DNA of 64,000 nucleotides from Pegoplata infirma (Eukaryota > Arthropoda > Insecta > Diptera > Anthomyiidae): positions 157,789,307 to 157,853,306 of the forward strand of contig OY992539.1 of assembly GCA_963921195.1 (NCBI GenBank), given 5' to 3'. Positions within the stretch are counted from its first letter, which is position 1. The number at the start of each line of letters is the position of its first letter. Below are positions 10,839 to 22,034 of the stretch, piece after piece. The translations under genes were made by a program, and so were the position numbers. The notes below the pieces were generated by a model. It was not told the DNA's origin. It saw nothing but the letters and a program-made list of their open reading frames with translations, and ran no database searches.

Positions 10839-11386
10839 ATATGTGTATATAAAAATGACATGTTAGTTTGTTTGTTTGTATGTTTGTTTGTTTGTGGCGC
10901 TTTCAGAAGAAAACTACTAAACCGATTGAAATGAAATTTGGTATGTAGATAGAGAATTTTCTGGAATGAAAAATGGGCCAAGAGGCAACTCGATTGGATT
11001 TCCCGCCTCCTTTTACGCCCACTTTTTGTGAATTTCAGATTTTTCAGTATATTTGGTTGTTTGTTACTATATTCGGATGTTTGTCACAGATTAGCATGAA
11101 ATTTGGCATATTAATAGGGTGTTTTTTACAAGGAAATATAGGCCATTCAATCTTGAATGGAAGCCACGCCCCCTTTAAAGCCCACTTTTTGTAAATATAA
11201 TTTCCTCACAAAGGGGCGTGGCATTCTTTGGTTTTTCTTTCTATCTGCTCCACAATCACGGATAAACGGCTGAACCGATTTACATGAAATTTTCACCACA
11301 GATAGTACTAACCGAGGGAACTATAGACCAAAAGAGAGACCGATCGGCCAAGTGGGCGTAAGATGCCACGCCCCTTTGTATTATAT
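10839..11386 (+). mobile_element. Helitron-like element, 5' part
   Basis: Starts near ATATATGTGTATATAAAAAT, followed by GACATGTTAGTTTGTTTG and degenerate units reading ACCGATTT.AAATGAAATTT..., GTGGGCGT and CCACGCCCCTTTGTATTA. The same units resume at 25757, after a retrotransposon, and run to a Helitron 3' end at 27068. I could not see the expected 5' TC, so the exact left end is unsure. Confidence 0.5.
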
Positions 11387-11740
11387 TTTACGTTATTTAA
11401 CAGTATGAATGACGCAATTAGTAAATTCGTTAACAGTTGCACCGATGCCTCAGGTCAACAGAATACAATATTATATTTCGGGCAAAGGCCCAATAACAAC
11501 CGCTTTCGTGGAAACAACGGAAGATTTCGTGGCAGAAATAGGTACTCGAATAATTCAAATATGAATAATAACAATAATACAAATAACGGTAATAATAATT
11601 ATTATAATAACAGAGGTAGAAATAGAAATTTACAAAATAGATGCAATAACAATCGTAGTAACGGAAACAACGTCAGAGCAATGAACACAAATAATAATAG
11701 TTCGGAAAATCCGAACGTTCCCCTAAGATCAAGTCAATAA
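11387..11740 (+). pseudogene. gypsy-type Gag, C-terminal remnant
   Basis: An open frame without a true start. The first codons are Helitron sequence, and the Gag-like part begins near 11387. It shows a short helical-looking segment (NDAISKFVNSCTDASG), then an Arg/Gly and Asn-rich tail (NNRFRGNNGRFRGRNRYSNN) typical of the nucleic-acid-binding end of gypsy-lineage Gag in flies. No CCHC knuckle is present, which is normal for this lineage. The 5' LTR and most of Gag are missing. The Pol frames follow directly. Confidence 0.6.
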
Positions 11741-11748
11741 ACGGAAAA

Positions 11749-12258
11749 GTGCATCATCTTAACCTTAACTTGAGTATCTTCATAAAAATTAAAATTGACC
11801 AAACTGATGCAATAATAACACTGCTAGTAAACACAGGAGCAGACATATCTTTGATAAAAAATGAATTCACATTTAAACAAATAAACACAACACGTATTAC
11901 AACACTCAGTGGGATAGGCCAAGGTAAAATCAGATCTATTGGTACAACATTTTTCGATTTAAAATTTAAGAATTTTTTAATAGTACGTCAAGTAAAACTT
12001 TCAACTTCTTTTGTAGAAATATTAGTACCTAATCAAGAGATTGAGCCAGGTGTTTTCATAGCCAGTACCTTAGTAAGAGCCGACAGAGCAATAATAAGAA
12101 TACTTAACACAAATAACACTACAATTACACTAAAACAGAATAAAATTCTTACGGAAAATATAAATGATTACGAAATAGTTACAAAGAGCTCATTTGAGAA
12201 ACAGAGAAAATCAGAAATAATGCAAATTTTAAGGAAAAAATTTTTAGAAACGTTTTAG
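11749..12258 (+). pseudogene. gypsy-type aspartic protease region, altered active site
   Basis: About 169 codons with retropepsin layout: strands before and after LLVNTGADISLI, a flap-like GIGQGKIRSIG and a later ILVPNQEIEPGVF segment. The catalytic Asp of the D-T-G triad reads Asn (AAC), so the enzyme would be inactive. The frame ends at a run of T and A near 12240-12257, where a frameshift separates it from reverse transcriptase. Confidence 0.65.
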
Positions 12259-12259
12259 T

Positions 12260-13600
12260 ACAACATTAACGGATTTATGTTCCGAATATAGTGACATCTT
12301 CGGATTAGAAGCAGAAACTATTACAGCTAATAATTTTTACAAGCAAAAGTTAAGGGTAAAAGATACACAACCGGTATACACAAAGAACTACCGTATACCA
12401 CATACACACAAAGAAGAAATTGAAGGACAGGTCAAGAAATTTATAGATGATGGGATAGTAGAGCCATCATATTCCGAATACAATAGTCCGATTTTGTTAG
12501 TACCAAAAAAATCTCTTCCAAATTCTAAGGAAAAGAGATGGAGATTAGTGATAGACTACAAACAAATTTATAAAAAATTAATAGCGGATAAGTTTCCATT
12601 GCCAAGAATAGACGACATTTTAGACCAACTTGGCAGAGCAAAATATTTTTCTTGTCTGGATCTGATGTCCGGATTTCATCAAATTGAATTGGAAAAGAGT
12701 TCTAGGAATCTGACTTCTTTTTCAACAGACAGAGGTTCGTATAGATTCACTAGACTACCATACGGTCTGAAAGTAGCACCGAATTCATTCCAAAGAATGA
12801 TGACAATTGCTTTTAGTGGTCTTAGACCAGAACAAGCATTCCTTTATATGGATGACTTAGTTGTTCTAGGTTGTTCTGAGAAACATATGCTTTCTAATTT
12901 AACAGACGTTTTCGAACTATGTCGCAAACATAATCTCAAGTTACACCCTGAGAAATGTTCATTTTTTATGAACGAGGTAACATACCTTGGGCATAAATGT
13001 ACTGATAAAGGTATACTCCCAGACGATAGTAAATATTCAGTTATTAAAAAATATCCAACGCCTACAGATGCGGATAGTGCAAGAAGATTTGTTGCATTTT
13101 GCAACTATTATAGGCGATTCATTGAAAATTTTTCTAATTACTCAAGGCATCTTACTAGATTGTCTAAGAAAGGAGTACTATTTGAATGGACAGAAGAATG
13201 CGATATCGCGTTTAAACATCTTAAAAGGGCACTAATGAATCCAACACTACTGCAATACCCAGACTTCGGGAAACAGTTCTGTATAATCACAGATGCAAGC
13301 AAACATGCTTGTGGTGCGGTACTCACCCAAGAGTACGACGGAAAACAATTACCAGTAGCATATGCATCCAAAAGTTTCACAAAGGGAGAAAGTAATAAGT
13401 CAACTATCGAACAGGAATTGACTGCCATACATTGGGCGATAACACATTTTAGACCATATATTTATGGAAAACATTTTCTCGTCCGATCAAATCACAGACC
13501 TCTATCTTACTTATTTTCTATGAGAAATCCTAGCTCTAAACTAACAAGAATTAGACTTGATCTAGAAGAGTATGATTTCACAGTTGAATGGGAAACTTGA
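12260..13600 (+). pseudogene. gypsy-type reverse transcriptase and RNase H
   Basis: Open from about 12260 in a frame shifted from the protease. It has all RT landmarks: PILLVPKK, RLVIDYKQIYKKL, FSCLDLMSGFHQIEL, RLPYGLKVAPNSFQ and the catalytic FLYMDDLVV. The connection (YLGHKCTDKGI, YRRFIENFS) is followed by RNase H (CIITDASKHACGAVL, TIEQELTAIHWAI). The RNase H motif normally reading S-D-H-R-P reads SNHRPL, losing an acidic residue. The frame stops after EYDFTVEWET, and DNA up to the integrase is short, so a deletion or frameshift removed the linker. This places the element in the Ty3/gypsy group; the sub-lineage is not assigned. Confidence 0.85.
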
Positions 13601-13690
13601 CTTAGGAAAATTTTTCCCAAGGCTCGAAGAAGTGGCCGGTAAACAAGTGAGAAAATTTTCGAATTTATCTCTATTAATGAATTTAAGGAA

Positions 13691-15146
13691 ATGGGCAATA
13701 GAAAATTGGTTGGAATAAAAGTAGCGTTACTAAATGAGGTGACCCGAATTGATAAAAATGCCAAAGCTATTAGAGATATTATGAAACGATACCATGATGA
13801 CCCAGCAGAAGGTGGTCATTGCGGTGTTTCAAGAACACTTAACAATATTAAGAGATATTACTATTGGAAAAATATTACAAAAGACGTAACAAAATACGTT
13901 AAAACATGCCAAAAGTGTCAAACGGCTAAGGTGACAAGGCACCTTAAAGGTCCAATGATATTAACACCAACGCCAACAAGGGCATTCGATACAGTATTTG
14001 TAGATACAATCGGTTCTTTACCCAAATCGAATAATGGGAATGAATATGCAGTTACTATAATATGTGACATGACAAAATATCTGGTGACAATACCCATAAG
14101 GGACAAGAGCGCCAGATCAGTCGCCAAGGCGATATTTGAACATTATGTTCTCACCTATGGTCCTATGAAGACGTTCATTTCGGACATGGGTACAGAATAT
14201 AAAAACTCTCTTCTAACAGAGTTATGCAATCTCCTCAGAATAGAAAAACTAACATCAACAGCTCACCATCACCAAACGCTGGGCACTATAGAGAGAAGTC
14301 ACAGAACTTTCAACGAATATGTAAGATCTTACATATCCGTTGACAAAAGCGATTGGGATGAGTGGCTCAAATACTTCACGTATTGCTTTAACACCACTCC
14401 ATCGACGGTTCATGATTACTGTCCATATGAATTAGTTTTTGGTAAACTTCCAAACGGGTTCCAACAATTTAATGAGGTTGATAGAATAACACCACTGTAT
14501 AATGTAGAAGATTATGCTAAAGAAGTTAGATTTAGGTTAGAACAATGGTTCCCAACCTTTGATTCTCGCCCCACTGGGGGGCAATTTGAATGCTTCAGGG
14601 GGGCAACGAGCAAATTTGTAAGTTTTTTTTTTGGTAAAAAACTGAAAAATAATTATTTTAGTTAAATTATTTAGTTGGTTGTTGAAAACTTTTGCTAAAA
14701 AAGTTGTCTAAAAGATGATTTTAAAAAAATGTTTGCTTAACTACAAGTAAATTTTGAATTTTAAAACAAATTTTAAAAATTTACACACTTTTCTTGAGTG
14801 TAGGGGGGACATTTTGGTTTTTTTAACTCAAAAGTGGGGCATGGCCCAAAAAAGGTTGGGAACCATTGGGTTAGAAGTAGCTCACAACAGGGCAAAAACA
14901 ATGTTAGATAAGGCTAAGTTAAAACAGAAAATTAATTATGATAAGGGAACTTTAGATTATGCTTTTAAAATAGGTGACTTAGTTTTACTCAAAAATGAGG
15001 TAGGTTATAAACTGGATACTCAGTATAAGGGACCATATAAAATTAAGAAAATAGATCTTAGAAACAATGTAACCATAGATGATAAGAAAACAAAGAGAGA
15101 TCAAATTGTACATAAGAATAGGCTTAAGCTTAAGGTCATAAGTTAG
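13691..15146 (+). pseudogene. gypsy-type integrase, split by a hAT MITE
   Basis: N-terminal zinc-binding HHCC region (H..D..EGGHCG, then CQKCQTAK), core domain with FVDTIGSLP, FISDMGTEY and TIERSHRTF supplying the D, D and E, and the C-terminal domain. The frame is cut at 14543-14868 by a 326-bp MITE. Coding sense resumes at 14877 (EVAHNRAKTMLDKAKLKQ), with a chromodomain-free C-terminal barrel (KIGDLVLLKNEVGYKLDTQY) and a stop at 15146. The last codons fall in an inverted repeat belonging to the next insertion, so the true C-terminus is uncertain. Confidence 0.8.
14543..14868. mobile_element. hAT MITE with perfect 8-bp duplication
   Basis: Ends CAATGGTTCCCAACCTTT and AAAGGTTGGGAACCATTG are perfect inverted repeats. 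GGTTAGAA flanks both sides (14535-14542 and 14869-14876) inside the integrase frame. Ends, length and 8-bp duplication identify a non-autonomous hAT element. Confidence 0.92.
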
Positions 15147-15408
15147 AGAAAAATATTGTTAAATAAAAAACACTGCTTTTAATTTTTCAATTTTTCACTC
15201 AAATTTTTGTTTATTTTCCGATATTTCGGCCAAACATCGTTGACCATCCTCAGGGATCTGGCAAGATACGATAAAATAAAAAATATATTGCATATTTATA
15301 GATTATAAATAAAAATAAAAAATCACTAAAATATATTTATTTTAAAAAATATAATTACTTTAAAAAACTTTAAAAAATCAAAGTTTTTTCTGTGAGTTGA
15401 AAAAGCTC

Positions 15409-16218
15409 TTAGCTGGTGTGTAAGTTTTTGTCAACTAGTTTCTGTTTATTTTTTTTGTATTTATGTACTGTGTGTTTATAAAGCTGAGTACATTTTTCCG
15501 TATCTATCCTATAATTGAGACGCACATTTGGGGAGAGATTAATTATATGGAGCATCTCTAAATTAAATCTCTTGTTGTAATTATTCTCTTGTAGAATTTT
15601 CGTATCATCAAAATTGGGTTTATGTCCACTAGTTGCACAGTGTGCTGCAAGTGCCGTTTTTTGCTCAATTGGTTTATTGACTGCTTTTATATCCGATTTG
15701 TGCGATGAAAGCCTGGTCTTCAATTTGGTTTTAGTGGTGCCAACATATTCCTTGTTGCATGGATTGGATCCGTTACCGTTACAACTAATTTTGTATATAA
15801 GATTTGATTTGTCTTCTTTGTCGATTTTTGATTTTGTTTTGCTGAATAATTGTTCGACCGAATTATTAGTTTTAAACGCCAATATGTACTTTTCTCTATC
15901 ATATAAGTCTGAATCCCTAAATCTTTCAGACAAGCCGGGTATATAATTAGTAGATTTGTAAATTTTTCCGGGTTCTAACACTTTGGCTGCTTTATTTTTG
16001 CTTAATTTGACATGTTTGATTAGATCATTAACAGTTTTTCTCGGAAATTCATTTTTCATTAATATATGTGTAATTTTTTGTAAATTTTTCTTGTGAAAAT
16101 CCGTGTCGCTTATTTCCAATACTCTTCTAATAAAGTTTGTGGCTGTATTAATAATTACCCTTCTTGGGTGTTTAGAATAGAAGTTTATTAACCTGCTAGA
16201 TGAAAATAAAGCAGCCAA
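15409..16218 (-). CDS. Penelope-like Pol C-terminus with GIY-YIG endonuclease
   Basis: 270 codons, 5'-truncated, ending at a stop at 15409. Residues 1-90 are the linker after reverse transcriptase, with Lys-rich helices (PRRVIINTATNFIRRVLE). Residues about 130-230 form the GIY-YIG nuclease: LIYKISCNG, CNKEYVGTTKTKLKTRLSSH, and AALAAHCATSGH-like His/Cys residues downstream. In the family this endonuclease makes the nick that primes reverse transcription. The reverse transcriptase domain is absent, so this is a fragment and its start codon is probably not a real initiation site. Confidence 0.75.
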   Translation of the reverse strand: MAALFSSSRLINFYSKHPRRVIINTATNFIRRVLEISDTDFHKKNLQKITHILMKNEFPRKTVNDLIKHVKLSKNKAAKVLEPGKIYKSTNYIPGLSERFRDSDLYDREKYILAFKTNNSVEQLFSKTKSKIDKEDKSNLIYKISCNGNGSNPCNKEYVGTTKTKLKTRLSSHKSDIKAVNKPIEQKTALAAHCATSGHKPNFDDTKILQENNYNKRFNLEMLHIINLSPNVRLNYRIDTEKCTQLYKHTVHKYKKNKQKLVDKNLHTS

Positions 16219-16219
16219 A

Positions 16220-16777
16220 GTGTTAGAACCCGGAAAAATTTACAAATCTACTAATTATATACCCGGCTTGTCTGAAAGATTTAGGGATTCAGACTTATAT
16301 GATAGAGAAAAGTACATATTGGCGTTTAAAACTAATAATTCGGTCGAACAATTATTCAGCAAAACAAAATCAAAAATCGACAAAGAAGACAAATCAAATC
16401 TTATATACAAAATTAGTTGTAACGGGAACGGATCCAATCCATGCAACAAGGAATATGTTGGCACCACTACAACCAAATTGAAGACCAGGCTTTCATCGCA
16501 CAAATCGGATATAAAAGCAGTCAATAAACCAATTGAGCAAAAAACGGCACTTGCAGCACACTGTGCAACTAGTGGACATAAACCCAATTTTGATGATACG
16601 AAAATTCTACAAGAAGAGAATAACTACAACAAGAGATTTAGTTTAGAGATGCTCCATATAATTAATCTCTCCCCAAATGTGCGTCTCAATTATAGGATAG
16701 ATACGGAAAAATGTACTCAGCTTTATAAACACACAGTACATAAATACAAAAAAACTAAACAGAAACTATGTAGTTGA
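16220..16777 (+). CDS. Penelope-like GIY-YIG fragment, inverted second copy
   Basis: 186 codons, the mirror copy of the minus-strand frame ending at 15409. It begins at KVLEPGKIYKSTNYIPGLSE and carries the same nuclease (LIYKISCNG, CNKEYVGTTTTKLKTRL). Differences visible by eye are a K-to-T change in TTKTKL, an extra Glu in QEENNY and an earlier C-terminal stop, so the two copies have diverged only slightly. No start or reverse transcriptase is present. Confidence 0.75.
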   Translation: MLEPGKIYKSTNYIPGLSERFRDSDLYDREKYILAFKTNNSVEQLFSKTKSKIDKEDKSNLIYKISCNGNGSNPCNKEYVGTTTTKLKTRLSSHKSDIKAVNKPIEQKTALAAHCATSGHKPNFDDTKILQEENNYNKRFSLEMLHIINLSPNVRLNYRIDTEKCTQLYKHTVHKYKKTKQKLCS

Positions 16778-17664
16778 CAAAAACTTACACACCAGCTAAG
16801 AGCTTTTTCAACTCACAGAAAAAAACTTTGATTTTTTAAAGTAATTATATTTTTTAAAATAAATATATTTTAGTGATTTTTTATTTTTATTTATAATCTA
16901 TAAATATGCAATATATTTTTTATTTTATCGTATCTTGCCAGATCCCTGAGGATGGTCAACGATGTTTGGCCGAAATATCGGAAAATAAACAAAAATTTGA
17001 GTGAAAAATTGAAAAATTAAAAGCAGTGTTTTTAATTTAACAATATTTTTCTCTAACTTATGACCTTAAGCCGAACCAAATCAACAACATACAATATCAC
17101 AGGTCAACAATAATTTAATATTTTCAACAATAGGCTTAAGATTTATAAACAATAGTAATAACAAAATAAAATACTGGAGCTCCAAAATAATACTTAAAAT
17201 AACACTGTGCAACAAGAAAAATGAGCCTCAATGACATCAACGCCATATGAAAGTTGGCCATCAAATGGACAAAATCACCAAAGGGTTTTGCAAAGTCAGT
17301 TCGGATTTCTTTTTTATAGCCCACTGAAGTTTTCATTTTTTTATCAAAGGCGTTTGGAAAACGTCAAAAATACTATAATAATAACACATCTGAGCTTCAA
17401 AATATGATTTGATGTCCAGTGAAATTTTATGGCGGTTCTTTTCTTAGAACATTTTAACCCTCTAACTGCCATTTTAAGCGGTCGTTTTAGTCCTTTTTCA
17501 AAAACTAAACACAGAACTCTAATAAAACGTCCATTTATAGGGTTAAAATGTTCTACAAATATTTTCCTCATAAAATTTCACTAGGGGTTGTCAAATGGTC
17601 AAAGCTTGTGCGACATGCGCAAAGTGCTTAAAAAGGGTCAAGTATAAATAATCAAGGTTTGTTA

Positions 17665-18213
17665 TTTTTATACCCTCCAACTACAGTATGGGGGTATACT
17701 CACTTTGTCATTCCGTGTGTAACGCATCAAAATATCGGTCTAGGACCCCATAAAGTATTTATATTTATGATCAGTGATCGATTCTAAGACATTCTAGCGA
17801 TGTCCGTCCGTCCGTCTGTCCGTCCGTCCGTCCGTCTGTCCGTCTGTAGTTAACACGATGCAGTCCAAAATAAAAGAGCTAGACTCCCGACATTTGGCAC
17901 AAATATGTCTTATGTTAATAGGCAGGTTAAGTTCGTCAATGAGCAAAATCGGACCAGGGGGAAAAAAGTTCCCCCTTGAAGAACTAAACCAACCTCTGAA
18001 AAAATACACTTTTTTACATGTTTTTTTTTATTTTTGTTAAATAAATTAAACATTTCTTATATTTATCGGGATGGGAAGGTGCTGTCAACATCCCCCACTG
18101 ACCCCCATCACCCCCCCCCAAAAAAAACAAACGCCCCTGACAATTTTTTTTTTTTTTTACATTTTGGAGGGTATAAAAGATTCGGCACAGCCGAATTTAA
18201 CACTCTTACTTGT
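17665..18213 (+). mobile_element. mini-me-like repeat, copy 3 (inserted in foldback arm)
   Basis: ATACCCTCCAACTACAG ... a long (GTCC/GTCT)n run at 17800-17850 ... GGCACAGCCGAATTTAACAC ... CTTACTTG. The opposite foldback arm near 19965 lacks it and reads as a plain T-run, so the insertion went into a poly-T tract. Belongs to the subfamily with GGACCAGGGGGAAAAAAGTT inside. Confidence 0.7.
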
Positions 18214-18566
18214 TTTTTTTTACCAAAGCAGTGTTAAAAAATATCGACAAAAAACAGTGCAAATATACTTTTGAGCTAAACATGATGTTCTGATGTGTTT
18301 TATAAAATTTTATGATGATTCTTTTCTTTGACCAAATTAACCCTCTAGCTCCCGTTTTAAAGGGTCATTTTTGTCCTTTTTTAAAAGAAATACAAAAAAG
18401 TCAATAAAAAAGGCAGTTAGAGGGTTAAAATGTTTTACAAATATTTTCTGCATCAGATTTTACTAGGGTACGTCTAAGACAGAAAGTTCGCTCAGCATAT
18501 AGAAAATGCTTAAAAATTTTAAAGTATTCAAAATTTTTTTTGGGCCGAAATATATAAAAAAAAACA

Positions 18567-19072
18567 AGTAACAAAGTTAAATTCGACTTTGTCGAATGTA
18601 TTAATACCCTCCACGATGTAAAAAAGTTTATTTGCAAAAAAAAAACAAAAAAAAAAAATTAAAAAAAAAAAATTCGCGAAAAAATTTTTATGATAAAAAA
18701 AAATTATTCGACGAAAAGGTTTTTTTTTTTTTAATATGTTTGTACTTGTTTAAATACCATTCGGTGATCAATGGTATTTAAACAATGTGTCAACAAGCAG
18801 CCGAATTAAAGCATTTTGTGTTTTTAGGTTATGTTGAATGTACCACAATTTTCGAGGTGTTCTTACATTTTTGTTCATAACTTTTGAACCGCTGAACCGA
18901 TTTTGCTCAAATGCAATACCAAACTGTTTACGGCAAGAACAAGTAAATATGCAAAGTCTTAGTTATATCTGTTAAATACTTTGGCCATGATCATCATTTC
19001 CACAGACGGACAGGCATCGCTAGAATGTCTTAAAATCGATCACTGATCAATAATATATATGGGGGTTTTCGT
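18567..19072 (-). mobile_element. mini-me-like repeat, inner copy, truncated
   Basis: Begins ACAAGTAACAAAGTTAAATT and runs to CGATCACTGATCAATAATAT, where it stops without the TATACCCTCC end. A companion piece in opposite orientation lies at 19508-19745 (GTGATCACGGCC, CGGCTGCTGGTTGACACATG). Sequence 19074-19507 between them is unrecognised. Both sit in the middle of the foldback element. Confidence 0.55.
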
Positions 19073-20729
19073 GTCAACTGACACAACTTTTGATCCCGAT
19101 CTACTATCCTATTGGATAGCAGTGCAGACACAATTTTTCAATGAGATCTGTCAAGGACTCTCTGAGTTAGAGGGGGGTCGAAATTTGACATTTTGGCCAA
19201 AGAGGTGTTTATTCTCATCCATGTAACTTCTTACCAATTGTTTTTAGCAAAATGTGTCCCAAACAGTTTAGATAGCTATTTCTTCAATCTTGCGAAAAAA
19301 ATTATAAAAAAAATAAAAAAAATAGTTTGATTTTTTTTTTTTTTAAATCCAAAACTTGTTTGACTTTTTTGTCAAATCGGGCCCTTTTTTTGACTCAAAA
19401 GAAAGCTTAGGTGTTTTCTCCACCTAATTCTTCTTCGCCTCAAATATATTTTTGCTCCACCAACAAATTTCCGCTAGAACGGCATCACGCGACTTCTTTC
19501 CAAGATACCTGATATGGTGATCACGGCCAAAGTATACCAATACCAAAACAAACTAAGCAGTTTGATATTGCATTTGAGCGAAATCGGTTCAGCGGTTCAA
19601 AAGTTATAAACAAAACTCTAAGAACACCTCGAAAATTGTGGTACATTCAACATAACCTAAAAACACAAAATGCTTTCACTCGGCTGCTGGTTGACACATG
19701 TGAACAAAAAAAATGTTTTCGTCGAATTTTTTTTTTTTTTACCAAAAAATTTTAACCCTCTAACTGCTTTTTTTATAGACTTTTTTGTATTATTTAAAAA
19801 AAAGGACAAAAATGACCCTTTAAAACGGGAGCTAGAGGGTTAATTTGGTCAAAGAAAAGAATCATCATAAAATTTTATAAAACACATCAGAACATCATTT
19901 TTAGCTCAAAAGTATATTTGCAATGTTTGTTGTCGATATTTTTTAACACTGCTTTGGTAAAAAAAAATAACAAACATTGATTATTTATACTTGACCCTTT
20001 TTAAGCACTTTGCGCATGTCGCACAAGCTTTGACCATTTGACAACCCGTAGTGAAATTTTATGAGGAAAATATTTGTAGAACATTTTAACCCTCTAAGTG
20101 GACGCTTTATTAGACTTCTGTGTTTAGTTTTTGAAAAAGGACTAAAATGACCCCTTAAAATGACAGTTAGAGGGTTAAAATATTCTAAGAAAAGAACCGC
20201 CATAAAATTTCACTGAAGACATAAAATCATACTTTGAAGCTCAGATGTGTTCTTATTATAGTATTTTTGACGTTTTCCAAACGCCTTCGATAAAAAAAAT
20301 GAAAACTTCAGTGGGCTATAAAAAAGAAATCCGAACTGACTTTGCAAAACCCTTTGGTGATTTTGTCCACTTGATGGTCTACTTTCATATGGCGTTGAAG
20401 GCATTGAGGCTCAATGCGATGACCCAAAATTTGTTGCACAGTGTAATAAAATGTAATACACATAAGAAATATTACTATAAGTTATTCATAAGTTTTATTT
20501 GTCTTTATTGTAAAAGAATGTTCATACAACTATCGTTATATGAGCATTCTTCCGTAAAAGGGATTACGATTATTATTGTTCGTTTAGTGAGATCAAAAAT
20601 CAGCTGTTGAAGAGTAAACATTATTTAGCGGAGAATTTTTTTTATTATATTTTATTTTTTTTTACTGCGAAATCTTTTTTATTATTATCCATTTGGGAAA
20701 TACTCTGATAACTCAGTTTTTTCTCCTTA

Positions 20730-22034
20730 ATGGATAGTGAAGCAGAAGATAACATCCCTGGCAATAACCAGGAATTTGAGCTGGGTACGGACATCACTTT
20801 TGCCAAGCGAAAGAGACTGGATGAGCCGGCAGGTTCTCCTGTGAACATTGATCTTTCAAAACTAACAGGAAACTTGCCTTCTTCGTCAACGACAAATAAT
20901 CAAAATAGATTTGCCTTACTAGGAGATCTGGAAATAGAAAATGACAATGCTGCCACATTGGCTGCTGATCGTGCTAAGCTGAATATCCCTAGACAAACAG
21001 ACAATAAGCCATCATGATCTGCATATTGTCCACCAATATTTCTTTACAATGTAAACATCAAACGTTTAGTGGAGCAATTAGAAGCCATAACGCCAAAGAT
21101 CGATTTTAAAATAAAGAACGTCAACAGAAGCAAGAGCAAACTATATATTGCTGACAACGCGGTTCACACAGAAATGATGTCCCTTCTGAAAGAGAAAAAT
21201 GTGAATTCCTATTCATTTACTCCTAAGGAATCGCGTCAAATGTCATTGATTTTGCGTGGTTTGTGTGCTGGTATGGAAGAAAATGATATTGAGAATGCCT
21301 TAAAGGTGTTGGTCCCCAATGTGGTATCAAAGGTCACAAAATTTACAACCGCATTTTCATCGAAAAACAAAATAGATACGGGTTTATATTTAATATCTCT
21401 TCTTCCAGGGAAAGGATTATGTGATGTGTCGCACGTTAAATATATTTTGAGCCAAACAATCATCTGGGAAAAACCAAAGAAGAAGAATCAGGAAATCCAA
21501 TGTAGAAGATGTCAGCACTGGGGACATGTTTCCCGCAATTGTAATCGGGAACTTAAGTGCGTTAAGTGTAATAAGAGTCCCGAAGCAGGCAAGTGTGAAA
21601 GAAATAAGGACGATGGGTCACAGCCATGTTGTGTCAACTGTGGTCAAAGCGGACACCCAGCCAGTTGGAGAGGCTGTGAAGCGTTTAAAAATTACGTAGC
21701 CAGTAGAAAAGCTCGCATTAATGAGGCAAGAGAAAAAAAAACTATGGCGGCTAACAACGTTGGACAAATTTTTCATACTTCTAGGATTTCTCAAGGAAAA
21801 TCCTTTGCAAGCCTTTTTAGTCCTTTGGTTTCTACCACAACAAACATATCTAGAAAGCCACATTTCATTGAAGAGTTTCTTAAACTTGCAAGCTTTTTTC
21901 AGGAGCCTGAAGTTCTTACTTTGGAACAACAAATCCAAAAATTTCTTAGTGAGTACAGATCTATGCCAAAAAATGTAGCAAAAACCGAATTTTTGCGCAT
22001 ATTAAAAAAAGTACAAAATTCCTATGATCCCTAA
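20730..22034 (+). pseudogene. LINE ORF1 (zinc-knuckle nucleic-acid-binding protein), one stop
   Basis: The Met at 20730 opens an acidic N-terminus (MDSEAEDNIPGNNQEF), and a TGA at 21015-21017 interrupts the frame. The same frame continues to 22034. Past the stop lies a conserved block before the knuckles (VEQLEAITPKIDFKIK, RQMSLILRGLC), then zinc knuckles CRRCQHWGHVSRNC, CVKCNKSPEAGKC and CVNCGQSGHPASWRGC. ORF1 of this group coats element RNA. It overlaps ORF2 by 11 nt (ATGATCCCTAA), the usual way these two frames are coupled. Read-through would be needed to make the whole protein. Confidence 0.8.

Larger units (their letters stand above)
15128..17069. mobile_element. Inverted pair of Penelope-like element fragments
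   Basis: Two copies of the 3' part of a Penelope-like element face each other, meeting near 16206. The left copy is on the minus strand and extends about 200 bp further 5' than the right copy. Arms match closely into the ends (GACCATCCTCAGGGATCTGG on the left, CCAGATCCCTGAGGATGGTC on the right), and the inverted match continues through CTCTAACTTATGACCTTAAG. Such inverted 5'-truncated neighbours are known for Penelope elements. It lies within the gypsy-type element. Confidence 0.75.
17203..20443. mobile_element. 3.2-kb foldback element with CACTGTGCAACA ends
   Basis: Begins CACTGTGCAACAAG at 17203 and ends with its inverse (TTGTTGCACAGTG) at 20443; TAA flanks both ends. Arms of about 0.7-1 kb are inverted copies (ATGAGCCTCAATG/CATTGAGGCTCAATG, GGGCTATAAAAAAGAAATCC in both) and include several degenerate blocks framed by TTAACCCTCTAACTG and GAGGGTTAAAATGTTCTA. 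The left arm is broken by a mini-me-like copy at 17665-18213; the right arm shows the empty site. The centre (18440-19755) holds two more mini-me-like pieces in inverted orientation. No transposase gene; probably moved by a partner such as the element at 27525-30838. Confidence 0.75.

Noticed and set aside
15614..15946. Open frame on the + strand (110 codons) and its mirror at 16255-16587
   Set aside because: Antisense shadows of the Penelope GIY-YIG frames; composition is Leu/Ser-rich from reverse reading.
17066..17202. An env gene after gypsy Pol
   Set aside because: Too short and without an open frame; only untranslated or repeat sequence remains between Pol and the foldback element.
18090..18130. 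G/C homopolymer runs here and at 45102 and 60039 as G-quadruplex regulators
   Set aside because: Single runs inside repeat copies, not the four-run pattern needed; no gene promoter is nearby.
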